Shown: positions 28,766-42,421 of the stretch, piece by piece
Numbering within the stretch: the stretch's first letter is position 1
Layout: every line of letters begins with the position of its first letter
Assembly: GCF_000006445.2 (NCBI RefSeq)
Contig: NC_006048.2
Location: forward strand, 1,302,001-1,366,000
Direction of reading: 5' to 3'
DNA length: 64,000 nucleotides
Source of the DNA: Debaryomyces hansenii CBS767
Taxonomy: Eukaryota > Ascomycota > Pichiomycetes > Serinales > Debaryomycetaceae
Position numbers and translations under genes: made by a program
The notes under the pieces: model-generated
Told to the model about the DNA's origin: nothing
Seen by the model: the letters and a program-made list of their open reading frames with translations, nothing else
Database searches by the model: none

Positions 28766-30832
28766 CTAGCTTCCCATACTCATAATGTCATCTAATAAGG
28801 ATCTGGATTCTGAAGTTTGTTTAGATAATTTGGCTTCATTTGAACTTTTTCCTTTAGGCTGACTCTTTCTTGTTCTTCCGCGTGTTGATCTGCCTCCTCT
28901 TTGTGAAGTAGCATTAACAGATCGCTTTTCAGGTTTCAGAGTAGAGCGTTTAGGGGCAGCAAAACTATCATCGCTGGCTATCCCATCATCACTAGACTTA
29001 ACTATATCGCTAGGGTCATTACCACTGTCGTATTCATCGCTAACTATTATTTCATCTTTTGGACGGCGAGCAGCCGATTTTCTTATAGGGCCCTTTTTCT
29101 TAGTTTTAGTTGAATCTATTTCAGGCTCCGATTCACTGTCAGATATTATTATAGCCTCACTTACATGTTTTTTACCACCAGACTTGCCTTTTCGCAAATT
29201 CAGATCATCTTTATCTGACCAAGTGTTTATTTCTGTTTGTGGGGTATTCTCTCTCTTAATCTGTGCCAAAAGAGATTTGAAGACCTTCTTTGAATCCTGA
29301 TCATCATCATGAAATGTCTCGTCATCTATATCCATATCTAAAAACATCTTGGTTTCTTGCGATATTTCATTTTTGATATACTGATTCATAATGTTCTTGT
29401 CTTCGTTTTCCAAGAATTTTTTAACTGCATTGTTAATTCCATCTTCAGGAATAAGATTTAGTTCTGCTTGTTGAAGGAATTCATTCATAATATCTTGCAA
29501 TCGAAGTTCAGTGGTCTTAGAATCACCATGTTCATTTTGAGCAATATTTTTATCAGAAAATTTGCTTTTATTCTTCAAGTCATTATTTTCAAAAGTCTTT
29601 TTCTTATAAAAGTGAACCACGTCATTTATATTTGCAATCTTTCCAACGAATTTATTGGAAAACCTTCGAGGATTTTCAACTTCATAATCACCTGAGTATT
29701 CGACACGTAATCGAACTAAGGGCAAAGGAATTTCATTTTCATGCTGTTCTAAATTATTCGAAGAAAACATTTCTCTATTCGAATCAAAGAATTGCTGTTT
29801 GGCTTTCTTCACCAACTCTTCAATTTTGAATGTCAAGAACTTTGAAATATCATCTTTCGAAGCAGGTCCAGAAATAAATCTTTCCTTCAGCAAAGACACT
29901 TCATCCATAATGAAAGGCCGAACAGTTTTAAGCTTTATAGTTTCGATGGAATATTTTGACTTGTTTATGTTTAATATGAATATATTTTTCTCTACTGCTT
30001 CTGCTTCACATAATGATGTTGCTACAGAAGACCCTGGTTGCAAAGTGTCGAAGCCTGTATCAGGGTTAAATACGGGTATTGGAATGCATTCATGTTCATG
30101 ACCCCAGACAACAAAGTTCAAAAATTTTGGTAAGAACTGTTCCGGTAAATAAGATGTTCTTGTATGTGGAACATGATTCTGATGTACACATAGTATATTA
30201 AACCATTCATCAGCTTGGCTGCTTGGACGTAAGAACTTAACATTTCCGTCTCTAAAAAGCCTATGTAATCTTTCATCTCTGACATTAGCTAATCCATACA
30301 ATGCTAACTTGCTGGCTCCCTTTTGAAATATTAACGGTGAAACAGTAAGTTCTTCGTTATTTGGGACCTTTCCAAAATGGTTTATTAAACCAGATGCAGA
30401 TAACAAATCTAACGGCAGCAAGAATCCTTCGCCTGTTGCATCATCATGATTACCACTGATTGCAAAGACTGGAACTGAAATATTTATATTGGGATCTTCG
30501 TAATTCACGGTATCAACATCCTTCCCCAATGCCATTGATGGGTCACCTAACAACTCCAATTCACAAGGACGATCTCCTAGACAATTTGTCCTTAAGGATT
30601 TTATTACTTTGTACATGGATTTCTTAGAAGGCTTATTAATATGAAACAAATCACCGCCTTGTAATATCATGTCAACATCTTTTTCTTTGGCTATAGATGT
30701 TATCTCTTCAAATGTCTTCCAAGAATCATCACCTCGTATAGGATCATTTTCGTTGTATCCTACATGATTATCTGTAGTAATCAATATCCTTATAGTATCA
30801 GGACCAGAGTTGATATCGTCAATTGCAGGCAT
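28766..30832 (-). CDS. MRE11: Mre11 double-strand-break repair nuclease
   Basis: The 688-residue protein starts at the ATG at 30832 (MPAIDDINSG); an upstream in-frame extension has only a TTG and is rejected. Phosphoesterase motifs appear in order: DNH (21-23), GGDLFH (59-64), GNHD (127-130), VHQNH and WGHEHE. The capping domain follows, and the C-terminal 150 residues are acidic and then Arg/Gly/Ser-rich (RGGRSTRGR), as in other Mre11 proteins. Mre11 is the manganese nuclease of the MRX complex (Mre11-Rad50-Xrs2) that processes DNA ends and activates Tel1. It is divergent from GCN2 with 151 bp between starts. Confidence 0.96.
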   Translation of the reverse strand: MPAIDDINSGPDTIRILITTDNHVGYNENDPIRGDDSWKTFEEITSIAKEKDVDMILQGGDLFHINKPSKKSMYKVIKSLRTNCLGDRPCELELLGDPSMALGKDVDTVNYEDPNINISVPVFAISGNHDDATGEGFLLPLDLLSASGLINHFGKVPNNEELTVSPLIFQKGASKLALYGLANVRDERLHRLFRDGNVKFLRPSSQADEWFNILCVHQNHVPHTRTSYLPEQFLPKFLNFVVWGHEHECIPIPVFNPDTGFDTLQPGSSVATSLCEAEAVEKNIFILNINKSKYSIETIKLKTVRPFIMDEVSLLKERFISGPASKDDISKFLTFKIEELVKKAKQQFFDSNREMFSSNNLEQHENEIPLPLVRLRVEYSGDYEVENPRRFSNKFVGKIANINDVVHFYKKKTFENNDLKNKSKFSDKNIAQNEHGDSKTTELRLQDIMNEFLQQAELNLIPEDGINNAVKKFLENEDKNIMNQYIKNEISQETKMFLDMDIDDETFHDDDQDSKKVFKSLLAQIKRENTPQTEINTWSDKDDLNLRKGKSGGKKHVSEAIIISDSESEPEIDSTKTKKKGPIRKSAARRPKDEIIVSDEYDSGNDPSDIVKSSDDGIASDDSFAAPKRSTLKPEKRSVNATSQRGGRSTRGRTRKSQPKGKSSNEAKLSKQTSESRSLLDDIMSMGS

Positions 30833-30971
30833 ATCACACCAATTGCAGTCACCGTATAGTATGTGATCGAAATCTATCAATAAAAAACGCAGTCATCTCA
30901 GATCGAAATTTTGATCCTAATCTACGTACTTAACAACATTTTCCTTGTACATTGAAAGACGTAGAATTTAA

Positions 30972-36212
<5,241 letters not shown>

Positions 36213-36316
36213 TGATAGTACTTAGCGCTCTATTAGTATACTTTTTGTGACGATATTTAATATATGATAATTCTATAATAATTAGTTATGACTTTTAACA
36301 TGTTCTACTTAGAAAA

Positions 36317-37867
36317 CTATATATTCTTTAAATTACTTACCTTCCAATCCCAATATTCTTGTAATCTAGATTTGCCGTATTCAGCATAATTAAAGTCAAT
36401 GTCTGAAATTTCACTTTGAATCATGGCCCAAACACCCCAGTAGAACCCAGGCATTCCATAAAATCCAGCTATTTCGTTAATTAAACTGCCTACTTCATCT
36501 TGTGAAGCATTCTCATTATTGAGGTATCCTTTGACCCATTTTACCATAGTTGGATTTGATAATGATGCTTCAGGGATGGCTGCCCTGTTGCAATCAAAAC
36601 CCTGCCACTCAGAGAAATGATTGGCGATGTCAAATGCTCTAGGTGCGGGCAACATATATTCGTAGTCAATGAATTTTATAGGATTCATATCAAGCAGGGG
36701 CAATTTAAACGACGTATTATCAACTGGATAATTACTTTGGATAATAACATTCCCTGAAAGAAGATCACAATGTGATGTTACAAGGGGAGATTTTGTGGAT
36801 ACAGTAACTGATTTTAACCATAGAAATTCGTCTTGTATAACCTCTCTCATGTTTTCCTCGGTGACTTCATTTTCAGAATTTTCATTGAATGAAGAAATTA
36901 AATCTGGAGTAATAGGTACAATGTTGATCCAATCTTCGATTAATTCCCACACATTGGATATAAAACGCTTTTTAAACTTCTTGCTTTTCTTCTTGACGGA
37001 CTCGCCATCTTTTCCATGTTCTTTTGATTGCCTCTTCATCTCTACAGTGAAATTCCGCAATCTTTCTACTCCATTTTGAATAGCCTCACTGTCTACTTTA
37101 CTATGCCAATTACCCAACTGTTGGGCAATCGAAGGATATAACCCCTCAGAGTGTAGTTCTTCTGTTTTTAAAGATCGTCCTGGTAAGAAACCATATACTA
37201 GACCATTTCTGAATCTTGCATGGACCGCGGGTGCCAACTCCAAGGAATTTAAAACCAAATGCAGCACGAATTCTCTATGTCTATCTATAATAAGGTTCGT
37301 ACCATTCCCATACACTCTCATAAGAACGGTCTCTTGCGTTCCTGAATATGAACACGACAAAAGCATATTCGTTATACCACCAGTAACTCTCTCTATATGG
37401 ATCTTGGTAGCGTCCACCCAAGTCTGAGGAAATATCTTCGAAAGAAGAGCTTTAACCTCACTATACTCACTATCTTGACTGCTTTCTAAGTCAATGTAAT
37501 ATTCAGGTAAATACATAGCGTGTGTGGGGTGAATATTTATGGCACTCGTGTCATTACACTTATTTCCTGGAGGTGGACTGGGCGAAGTACCAGGTGATGA
37601 ATCCACTTGTAACGATGGCGTATTAGAGCCTTCATGATGTGAATCTGAATCCAAATCTGAAAAAGACGCATTGTTTAGTTTATATAATAGATTCTTATTT
37701 TCTATTTTCATTTTGATTTCTCGAGGAACGGCATTAGCGATTCGATTCATTTGGCTGATTTGATCATTTTCGGGGTCCTCAATGGGGTGTAAAGTATCTT
37801 CATTTGAATTTATAGGAACAAATCTCACTTCTCCACTGGAAACAAAGCAATATACAGACAGCTTCAT
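36317..37867 (-). CDS. EKI1: Ethanolamine/choline kinase (Eki1-like)
   Basis: From the first in-frame ATG (37867) the protein has 516 residues. The variable N-terminus (to about 125) is acidic and Ser/Pro-rich. The kinase core follows: MRVYGNGTNLIIDR (ATP-binding lobe), the catalytic HCDLLSGNVI Brenner-type motif, and the FIDYEYMLPAPRAFDIANHFSEW choline-kinase motif in separate parts of the core. The YGNGT form resembles ethanolamine kinases, but some choline activity is expected. The enzyme starts the Kennedy pathway for phosphatidylethanolamine and phosphatidylcholine. The frame stays open 5' of the ATG without another methionine. The leader is packed with short uORFs. A possible 3' intron would replace the last seven residues. 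Confidence 0.8.
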   Translation of the reverse strand: MKLSVYCFVSSGEVRFVPINSNEDTLHPIEDPENDQISQMNRIANAVPREIKMKIENKNLLYKLNNASFSDLDSDSHHEGSNTPSLQVDSSPGTSPSPPPGNKCNDTSAINIHPTHAMYLPEYYIDLESSQDSEYSEVKALLSKIFPQTWVDATKIHIERVTGGITNMLLSCSYSGTQETVLMRVYGNGTNLIIDRHREFVLHLVLNSLELAPAVHARFRNGLVYGFLPGRSLKTEELHSEGLYPSIAQQLGNWHSKVDSEAIQNGVERLRNFTVEMKRQSKEHGKDGESVKKKSKKFKKRFISNVWELIEDWINIVPITPDLISSFNENSENEVTEENMREVIQDEFLWLKSVTVSTKSPLVTSHCDLLSGNVIIQSNYPVDNTSFKLPLLDMNPIKFIDYEYMLPAPRAFDIANHFSEWQGFDCNRAAIPEASLSNPTMVKWVKGYLNNENASQDEVGSLINEIAGFYGMPGFYWGVWAMIQSEISDIDFNYAEYGKSRLQEYWDWKVSNLKNI

Positions 37868-37869
37868 GT

Positions 37870-37951
37870 CTAATAAGTCAACTGAAACATTTAGTATAAC
37901 CACTTTTTCATATCCTGGAATCTTTTTTTTATCAACAGCGAGAATTCACAT
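37870..37951 (-). promoter_or_regulatory. Three short uORFs in the EKI1 leader
   Basis: Reading toward EKI1 there is a start-stop ATGTGA (37951-37946), a six-codon uORF (37911-37891), then directly after its TAA another six-codon uORF (37890-37870) that ends two bases before the EKI1 ATG. Their effect depends on the transcript start, which the sequence does not show. Confidence 0.5.
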
Positions 37952-38027
37952 GCTTCAGAAAGGAAAATATACGCTACAGTCATGTGAGCTTAAGCCAAAT
38001 TTATTCATACACTATACAATAACTACT

Positions 38028-38957
38028 CTAGACACTAAGAGATTCATCTTGGTTGATTCTATTATACTGTGTATCGGGATTGTCATTATCTTCTTCTTCA
38101 GAAATGATAATATATGGTTCATATGATTTTGGATGGGTGATATGTGGAAATAATCTGCGATAAGCCCAACATGCCATACCTAATCCAATAAGACTTCCTA
38201 TGATGACATCGACAAAATGATGTCTGTAGTCTTCGGTACGACTCAACGCAATATATGTACATTGCAATGTAGGAATCCACGCGAGGATAGATCTCCAGTA
38301 GCCCAGATTTTCGTTCATGATAACCAATTGACCACTTAACCACAACGACAAGTACACGAGACCGGAAAAACTGATACTGGAATGGCCCGAAGGCGTGGTA
38401 CGGAAGCCGTCTTTCAATAAGTCAAGATTATCGGTGGTGCAGACATCTTTGGCAAAGACCATTACATTGAGAGGTGCGTCGCTTCTAGGAACACAACGAG
38501 CGAGGAAATCAGGACGATGTCTGCCGATTAAATTCTTGAGAACGTCAGTAACCACGCTAGTGGTGAAGCAAGAGATGCAGAGTCCAAGAATCGACACGTA
38601 CGTCACGTATATCTTGTTCTCGGGCTTTGTCATGATTAATCCTATCACGCCGATAACCATTATTGGCTCCCACACCGAATAGAAGAATAATGCCCCATTT
38701 GTCACTCTTTCGGATTCTGCAAACGGATGCGAGATCGTAAGGTCGTTGATGAAAAACTGCCTCTGAAATGGCTCAATCTTATACGTGACAATGTACAAAA
38801 CACACAACACTCCCAATAAGACTAAATCTGCGAATCTCCACCTCACTAAACGGGCTGATAATGCATTTCTTTTCAATCCAAATGTAACTCGATTGAAGTC
38901 ATCGTCCGTGTGGAAATAGTTCAACGCGCTGTAGACCTTTTTTTTGACGTTGTCCAT
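38028..38957 (-). CDS. DPP1: Diacylglycerol pyrophosphate / lipid phosphate phosphatase (PAP2 family)
   Basis: The 309-residue protein has six predicted membrane helices and the full PAP2 catalytic signature: KX6RP at 141-149 (K141, R148, P149), PSGH at 189-192, and SRX5HX3D at 239-250 (S239, R240, H246, D250). In S. cerevisiae Dpp1 dephosphorylates diacylglycerol pyrophosphate, phosphatidate and other lipid phosphates in the vacuole membrane. DPP1 adjoins GCN2 in S. cerevisiae; here one kinase gene lies between them. Lpp1 is the alternative paralogue, but neighbourhood favours DPP1. The acidic C-terminus is variable. Confidence 0.88.
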   Translation of the reverse strand: MDNVKKKVYSALNYFHTDDDFNRVTFGLKRNALSARLVRWRFADLVLLGVLCVLYIVTYKIEPFQRQFFINDLTISHPFAESERVTNGALFFYSVWEPIMVIGVIGLIMTKPENKIYVTYVSILGLCISCFTTSVVTDVLKNLIGRHRPDFLARCVPRSDAPLNVMVFAKDVCTTDNLDLLKDGFRTTPSGHSSISFSGLVYLSLWLSGQLVIMNENLGYWRSILAWIPTLQCTYIALSRTEDYRHHFVDVIIGSLIGLGMACWAYRRLFPHITHPKSYEPYIIISEEEDNDNPDTQYNRINQDESLSV

Positions 38958-39040
38958 GTTTAAGGTTAGTTATATTGATGTATACTATATACTACTAAGT
39001 CATATTTGGGACATAATTAAGGCAAAAGCCAAGCTCTGAT

Positions 39041-39046
39041 CACGTG
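39041..39046. promoter_or_regulatory. CACGTG box upstream of DPP1
   Basis: The core sits in GATCACGTGACC, 84 bp upstream of the DPP1 start. It resembles Cbf1-type sites. Confidence 0.4.
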
Positions 39047-39276
39047 ACCTCACTATGAATACATTTATTTATCTACTAGCTATAGACATCTGTAAAACAG
39101 GATATACGTTGTAGGAGGTAAGTCTTCATTTATGGTTACTGGTATTGCACGTCGACCTACGGGTATAGTCTCCCAGGGTAACCATATTACCAGAACCTGA
39201 AATTTATTCAAAAAATTATTGCAATCACATAGTTAAGAACGCCGAATGTTCTCGGAAAACCATTTATCCGCACATA

Positions 39277-39292
39277 TGATAAGAATATATCC
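39277..39292. promoter_or_regulatory. QA-1F/QutA-like palindrome
   Basis: TGATAAGAATATATCC matches the Neurospora QA-1F consensus GGRTAARYRYTTATCC at 13 of 16 positions, 142 bp upstream of the dehydratase-like gene. A separate TTATCC half-site lies at 39264-39269. The element is AT-rich, so chance is possible. Confidence 0.35.
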
Positions 39293-39433
39293 AAAGAAGG
39301 AAGGGTATCTAATGGAAATAAATATTTACCCAGTGATCATAAAATAGCATGCCCGGATGGTAAGTTAAATAGATGGGATATCCCTGATAAAAAACAACTT
39401 AATTCATTTTTATGTTATTATAATTATTGAAAT

Positions 39434-40885
39434 ATGGCTGATTATATGGAATGCCAGCAGATACCCACGCCTGGAACGAGTATACCCTCGACTCCCACAG
39501 AAAGTAAAGCAAGCTTAAGTTTAGACCAACTTGATACCCAAATAATTAACGCAACAGTTAATGATGACTTGTCTAATGATGGACCAAATAGTTTGCAAAC
39601 CTTAAAGAATGCCGTTCCATATAAAACATCGATGGCTACCATAACTTTTAACGGAACCATTTGGGAAAAGGTCGATGCTGTTGCTAGTGCAGGTTTCGAT
39701 GGAATTGAGATCATGGCTCCAGATTTGGATGAGACAACCCCCGAAGAGTTGTATCAATACTGTCAATCCAAAAACCTTGAAATCATCGTATTACAACCAT
39801 TTAGGGACTTGGAGGGGTATGATGATGAATCTAAATTCCAGAGCAAGCTTGAGGAGTTAGAAAAAACCTTCAAAGTGATGCAGGTGCTCCACACAGACCT
39901 CATGATGTGTTGTGCTAATTGCTTACCTGAGTCTGAAATTTCGCTGGATGAATCTACGATCATCAAACAATTGAGAGTAGCAGCAGACCTAGCTGCAAAA
40001 TACAACATACGTATTGCTTACGAAAACTTGAGCTGGGCAACCCACATTTATACATTGGATAAATTGTGCCATATCGTGAGAGAGGTTGACAGGCCAAACT
40101 TTGGGTTATGCTTGGATACCTTCCACATTAACATTCATAACTCGTCGCTTGACGTCATTGATAACATGGGCGATAAAATCTTCTTTGTTCAATTCTGCGA
40201 CGCTCCTATTCTTAAGCTAAACACAATAATAGAATACGCCAGAAACTACAGGGTCTTCCCTGGTCAAGGTGAGTATTCCAACATAGTGGAGATGCTTTCA
40301 AGGATTCACAATGGCGGATACAAAGGATATTTATCGTTGGAAGTGTTTAATGCATCGTTCAGAGAGAGCACGAGCTACTGTAAGCCTGTCGCTGATGATG
40401 CCTTGAGAGGATTACTATACTTACAAGGACTCTTCTGCGATCAATATTTGGATAAACATATATTCCCAAGCTTGAAAGTCGACTATGCCATCCTCAATAC
40501 CCCCGTTACATCGGTATCTACTGATCGTCCATTTTCATGGACCGATTTAACCTTACACATGGATCAATCATCGCAGGCCATTTTCAAGCTCAACTGCGAA
40601 AATCTAGGGTATGCTAAGTACTTCAACTCCCAGACATTATCCTCTGACCTGGCCGCTTCAATGTTGACCCCAACACAATCACCAGCTATTTCCAGAATCA
40701 TATTAAAGGTCAACAATAGACTAGAGTACAATAGACAATACTTATTTATAAGGTCGGTTTTTGGCATGTCCCATATACAGAATGACCCTTACAATACTGC
40801 TACTGACTTTGGCCTCCCCAATCTGTCAACTTTTGGTTACTCCTCTGGCGGCTTAATCATTACATTGACACTTAACCAAGAATAA
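39434..40885 (+). CDS. Xylose-isomerase-like TIM barrel, probable 3-dehydroshikimate dehydratase
   Basis: The 483-residue protein has a polar N-terminal extension (about 1-64), then a sugar-isomerase-like TIM barrel (about 65-335), and a further domain of about 145 residues I do not recognise. Likely metal ligands are E197 (in AYENLSW), D228 (CLDTFH), Q253 (FFVQFCDA) and E303 (SLEVFN). The pattern QPF...EG, DRPNFGLCLDTF, FPGQGEY and GYLSLEVFN fits the QutC/qa-4/AsbF family, which turns 3-dehydroshikimate into protocatechuate. The activity is an inference; other members of this superfamily are isomerases or epimerases. The gene lies 346 bp before a QutG-like phosphatase, on the same strand, suggesting a remnant or small version of a quinate cluster. 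Confidence 0.65.
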   Translation: MADYMECQQIPTPGTSIPSTPTESKASLSLDQLDTQIINATVNDDLSNDGPNSLQTLKNAVPYKTSMATITFNGTIWEKVDAVASAGFDGIEIMAPDLDETTPEELYQYCQSKNLEIIVLQPFRDLEGYDDESKFQSKLEELEKTFKVMQVLHTDLMMCCANCLPESEISLDESTIIKQLRVAADLAAKYNIRIAYENLSWATHIYTLDKLCHIVREVDRPNFGLCLDTFHINIHNSSLDVIDNMGDKIFFVQFCDAPILKLNTIIEYARNYRVFPGQGEYSNIVEMLSRIHNGGYKGYLSLEVFNASFRESTSYCKPVADDALRGLLYLQGLFCDQYLDKHIFPSLKVDYAILNTPVTSVSTDRPFSWTDLTLHMDQSSQAIFKLNCENLGYAKYFNSQTLSSDLAASMLTPTQSPAISRIILKVNNRLEYNRQYLFIRSVFGMSHIQNDPYNTATDFGLPNLSTFGYSSGGLIITLTLNQE

Positions 40886-41231
40886 TTGCATTGTATACTA
40901 CGGGAATATTATATATACTTAGATAGAACTACATTTTAACCCCACGTATCCCCAATAATGTACAAAATTTAATTTTAAACATATTTGAATACCAGAATTT
41001 GCTTATTGTAGACCTCAATAACCCACTCGGAAGCTCCCATGTCCGACCGCCGGTTTAACTCTTCTACACTCCTTGCAGAATATTTTTCCTAATGCTTCCG
41101 ATGCAGCTGGATAAACCATTAACCAAAAAGACGAGGAGGAGAAATGGGCACACACGACGCTGAATATGGCTCTATCAACGGTTAAGATCTATTTAGTATA
41201 AGGAGTTGCTATCACGATTGATAAAGCAAAA
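40886..41231. promoter_or_regulatory. Promoter of the QutG-like phosphatase gene
   Basis: These 346 non-coding bp contain a CCG-N5-CGG zinc-cluster-type site at 41043-41053 and a second QA-1F-like palindrome at 41109-41124. No gene is seen. Confidence 0.45.
41109..41124. promoter_or_regulatory. QA-1F/QutA-like palindrome
   Basis: GGATAAACCATTAACC matches GGRTAARYRYTTATCC at 13 of 16 positions, 108 bp upstream of the phosphatase ATG. The left half-site GGATAA is exact. Confidence 0.35.
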
Positions 41232-42170
41232 ATGGCAGATACTAGTCAATTGGACCTTAAAGAAATACATGAGTTTGCCTTCGATGTGGCAGAAAGAGCT
41301 GGTAAGATGTTGGTGGCTGCATCACAAAATAGAACAGCCGATGAGAATATAAGATTGAAGAAGAATACCGTAGATATAGTCACTGAGACCGATGAAGAGG
41401 TAGAAAAGTTTATCAAAACTGAAATTAATAACAGATATCCAGAACATAAGTTCATTGGGGAAGAGACATATTCCGCAGGTAAATCAAAGAAATATCTTGT
41501 CGATGATGACCCAACATGGATTGTAGATCCTTTAGATGGAACAGTGAACTATGTACATTTATTTCCTATGATCTGTGTATCAATTGGGTTTGCAGTTGGA
41601 GGAAAATCTGTTGTGGGTGTTGTACATGCTCCGTTTTTGAGCCAGACGTATTCTGCATACCCAGGAGGGGGTGCATGGCTTAACAAGCTGATCCAGCTCC
41701 CATTGCAGAACCTCCCGATGCCTGAAAATGCCCCCAAGGGGTGTATCTTCCTGTGTGAATGGGGAAAGGACAGAAGATATGCTCCAGGACTGAATCTTCA
41801 GCGCAAGGTTGATTCGTTCATCAACATGGCCACTGACTACTGTCACGGTGTTAGAAGTTTAGGGAGTGCCAGTTTGGATTTGTGTTTTGTTGCGACCGGA
41901 GCATTCGACATATGGTGGGAAGGTGGATGCTGGGAATGGGATGTGGCTGGCGCAGTTGCCATCTTAAATGAAGCAAAAGGGTTAGTTACTACAGGAAACC
42001 CACCTGAAAACCCAGATGTGATTCCCGAGGTTGAATTGGGCTCAAGATTGTATTTGGCTGTTAGACCGTGCCAAGGAACTGACACGGAAACCCCCAGACA
42101 AAGTCAAGAGAGGGTGATCCGTCAAGTATGGAAAAGAGTAAATACTTTAGACTACGTTCGCCCACAGTAA
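41232..42170 (+). CDS. Inositol monophosphatase family protein, QutG-like
   Basis: The 312-residue protein carries the IMPase metal-binding set: EE at 77-78, DPLDGT at 99-104, and the WEGGCWEWDVAG motif with D237. Inositol monophosphatases release myo-inositol from its monophosphate. Details such as the LDGTVNYVHLFPM stretch, the CEWGKDRR segment and the tail SRLYLAVRP followed by QERVIRQVW recall QutG/qa-x proteins of filamentous-fungal quinate clusters rather than S. cerevisiae Inm1. The quinate role of QutG itself is unsettled. Adjacency to a dehydroshikimate-dehydratase-like gene strengthens that reading. A housekeeping IMPase is the alternative. Confidence 0.8.
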   Translation: MADTSQLDLKEIHEFAFDVAERAGKMLVAASQNRTADENIRLKKNTVDIVTETDEEVEKFIKTEINNRYPEHKFIGEETYSAGKSKKYLVDDDPTWIVDPLDGTVNYVHLFPMICVSIGFAVGGKSVVGVVHAPFLSQTYSAYPGGGAWLNKLIQLPLQNLPMPENAPKGCIFLCEWGKDRRYAPGLNLQRKVDSFINMATDYCHGVRSLGSASLDLCFVATGAFDIWWEGGCWEWDVAGAVAILNEAKGLVTTGNPPENPDVIPEVELGSRLYLAVRPCQGTDTETPRQSQERVIRQVWKRVNTLDYVRPQ

Positions 42171-42421
42171 TATTTCAAGACATGCATAAGTAGATGGCAT
42201 ATATAATACATAACGAATATACCAACTAATACCTCGCTAGATAATGTAAACTATTTGTTCGTATTGATTTATTGATTGTAGAATAATTTTCAATTTTGTC
42301 TGATACCGATTGATCGAGAATATCGAAATTCACGGAATCAGGGCGAATTCAAATAGTATCCCTTATTTTAATAATATAACTGATATAAGCATACTGAAGA
42401 ATATTCATATATATATATAGC

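Larger units (their letters stand above)
38958..39433. promoter_or_regulatory. Divergent DPP1 / dehydroshikimate dehydratase-like promoter region
   Basis: These 476 non-coding bp contain a CACGTG box (39041-39046) near DPP1, an inverted repeat GGTAA-CCATA-TTACC at 39177-39191, and a quinate-activator-like palindrome at 39277-39292 nearer the downstream gene. No gene is seen. Confidence 0.5.

Noticed and set aside
30833..30880. 16-codon N-terminal extension of MRE11
   Set aside because: It starts with TTG; the ATG at 30832 fits other Mre11 proteins.
37868..37903. 12-codon N-terminal extension of EKI1
   Set aside because: It starts with GTG. A non-AUG start cannot be excluded, but the ATG at 37867 is the default.
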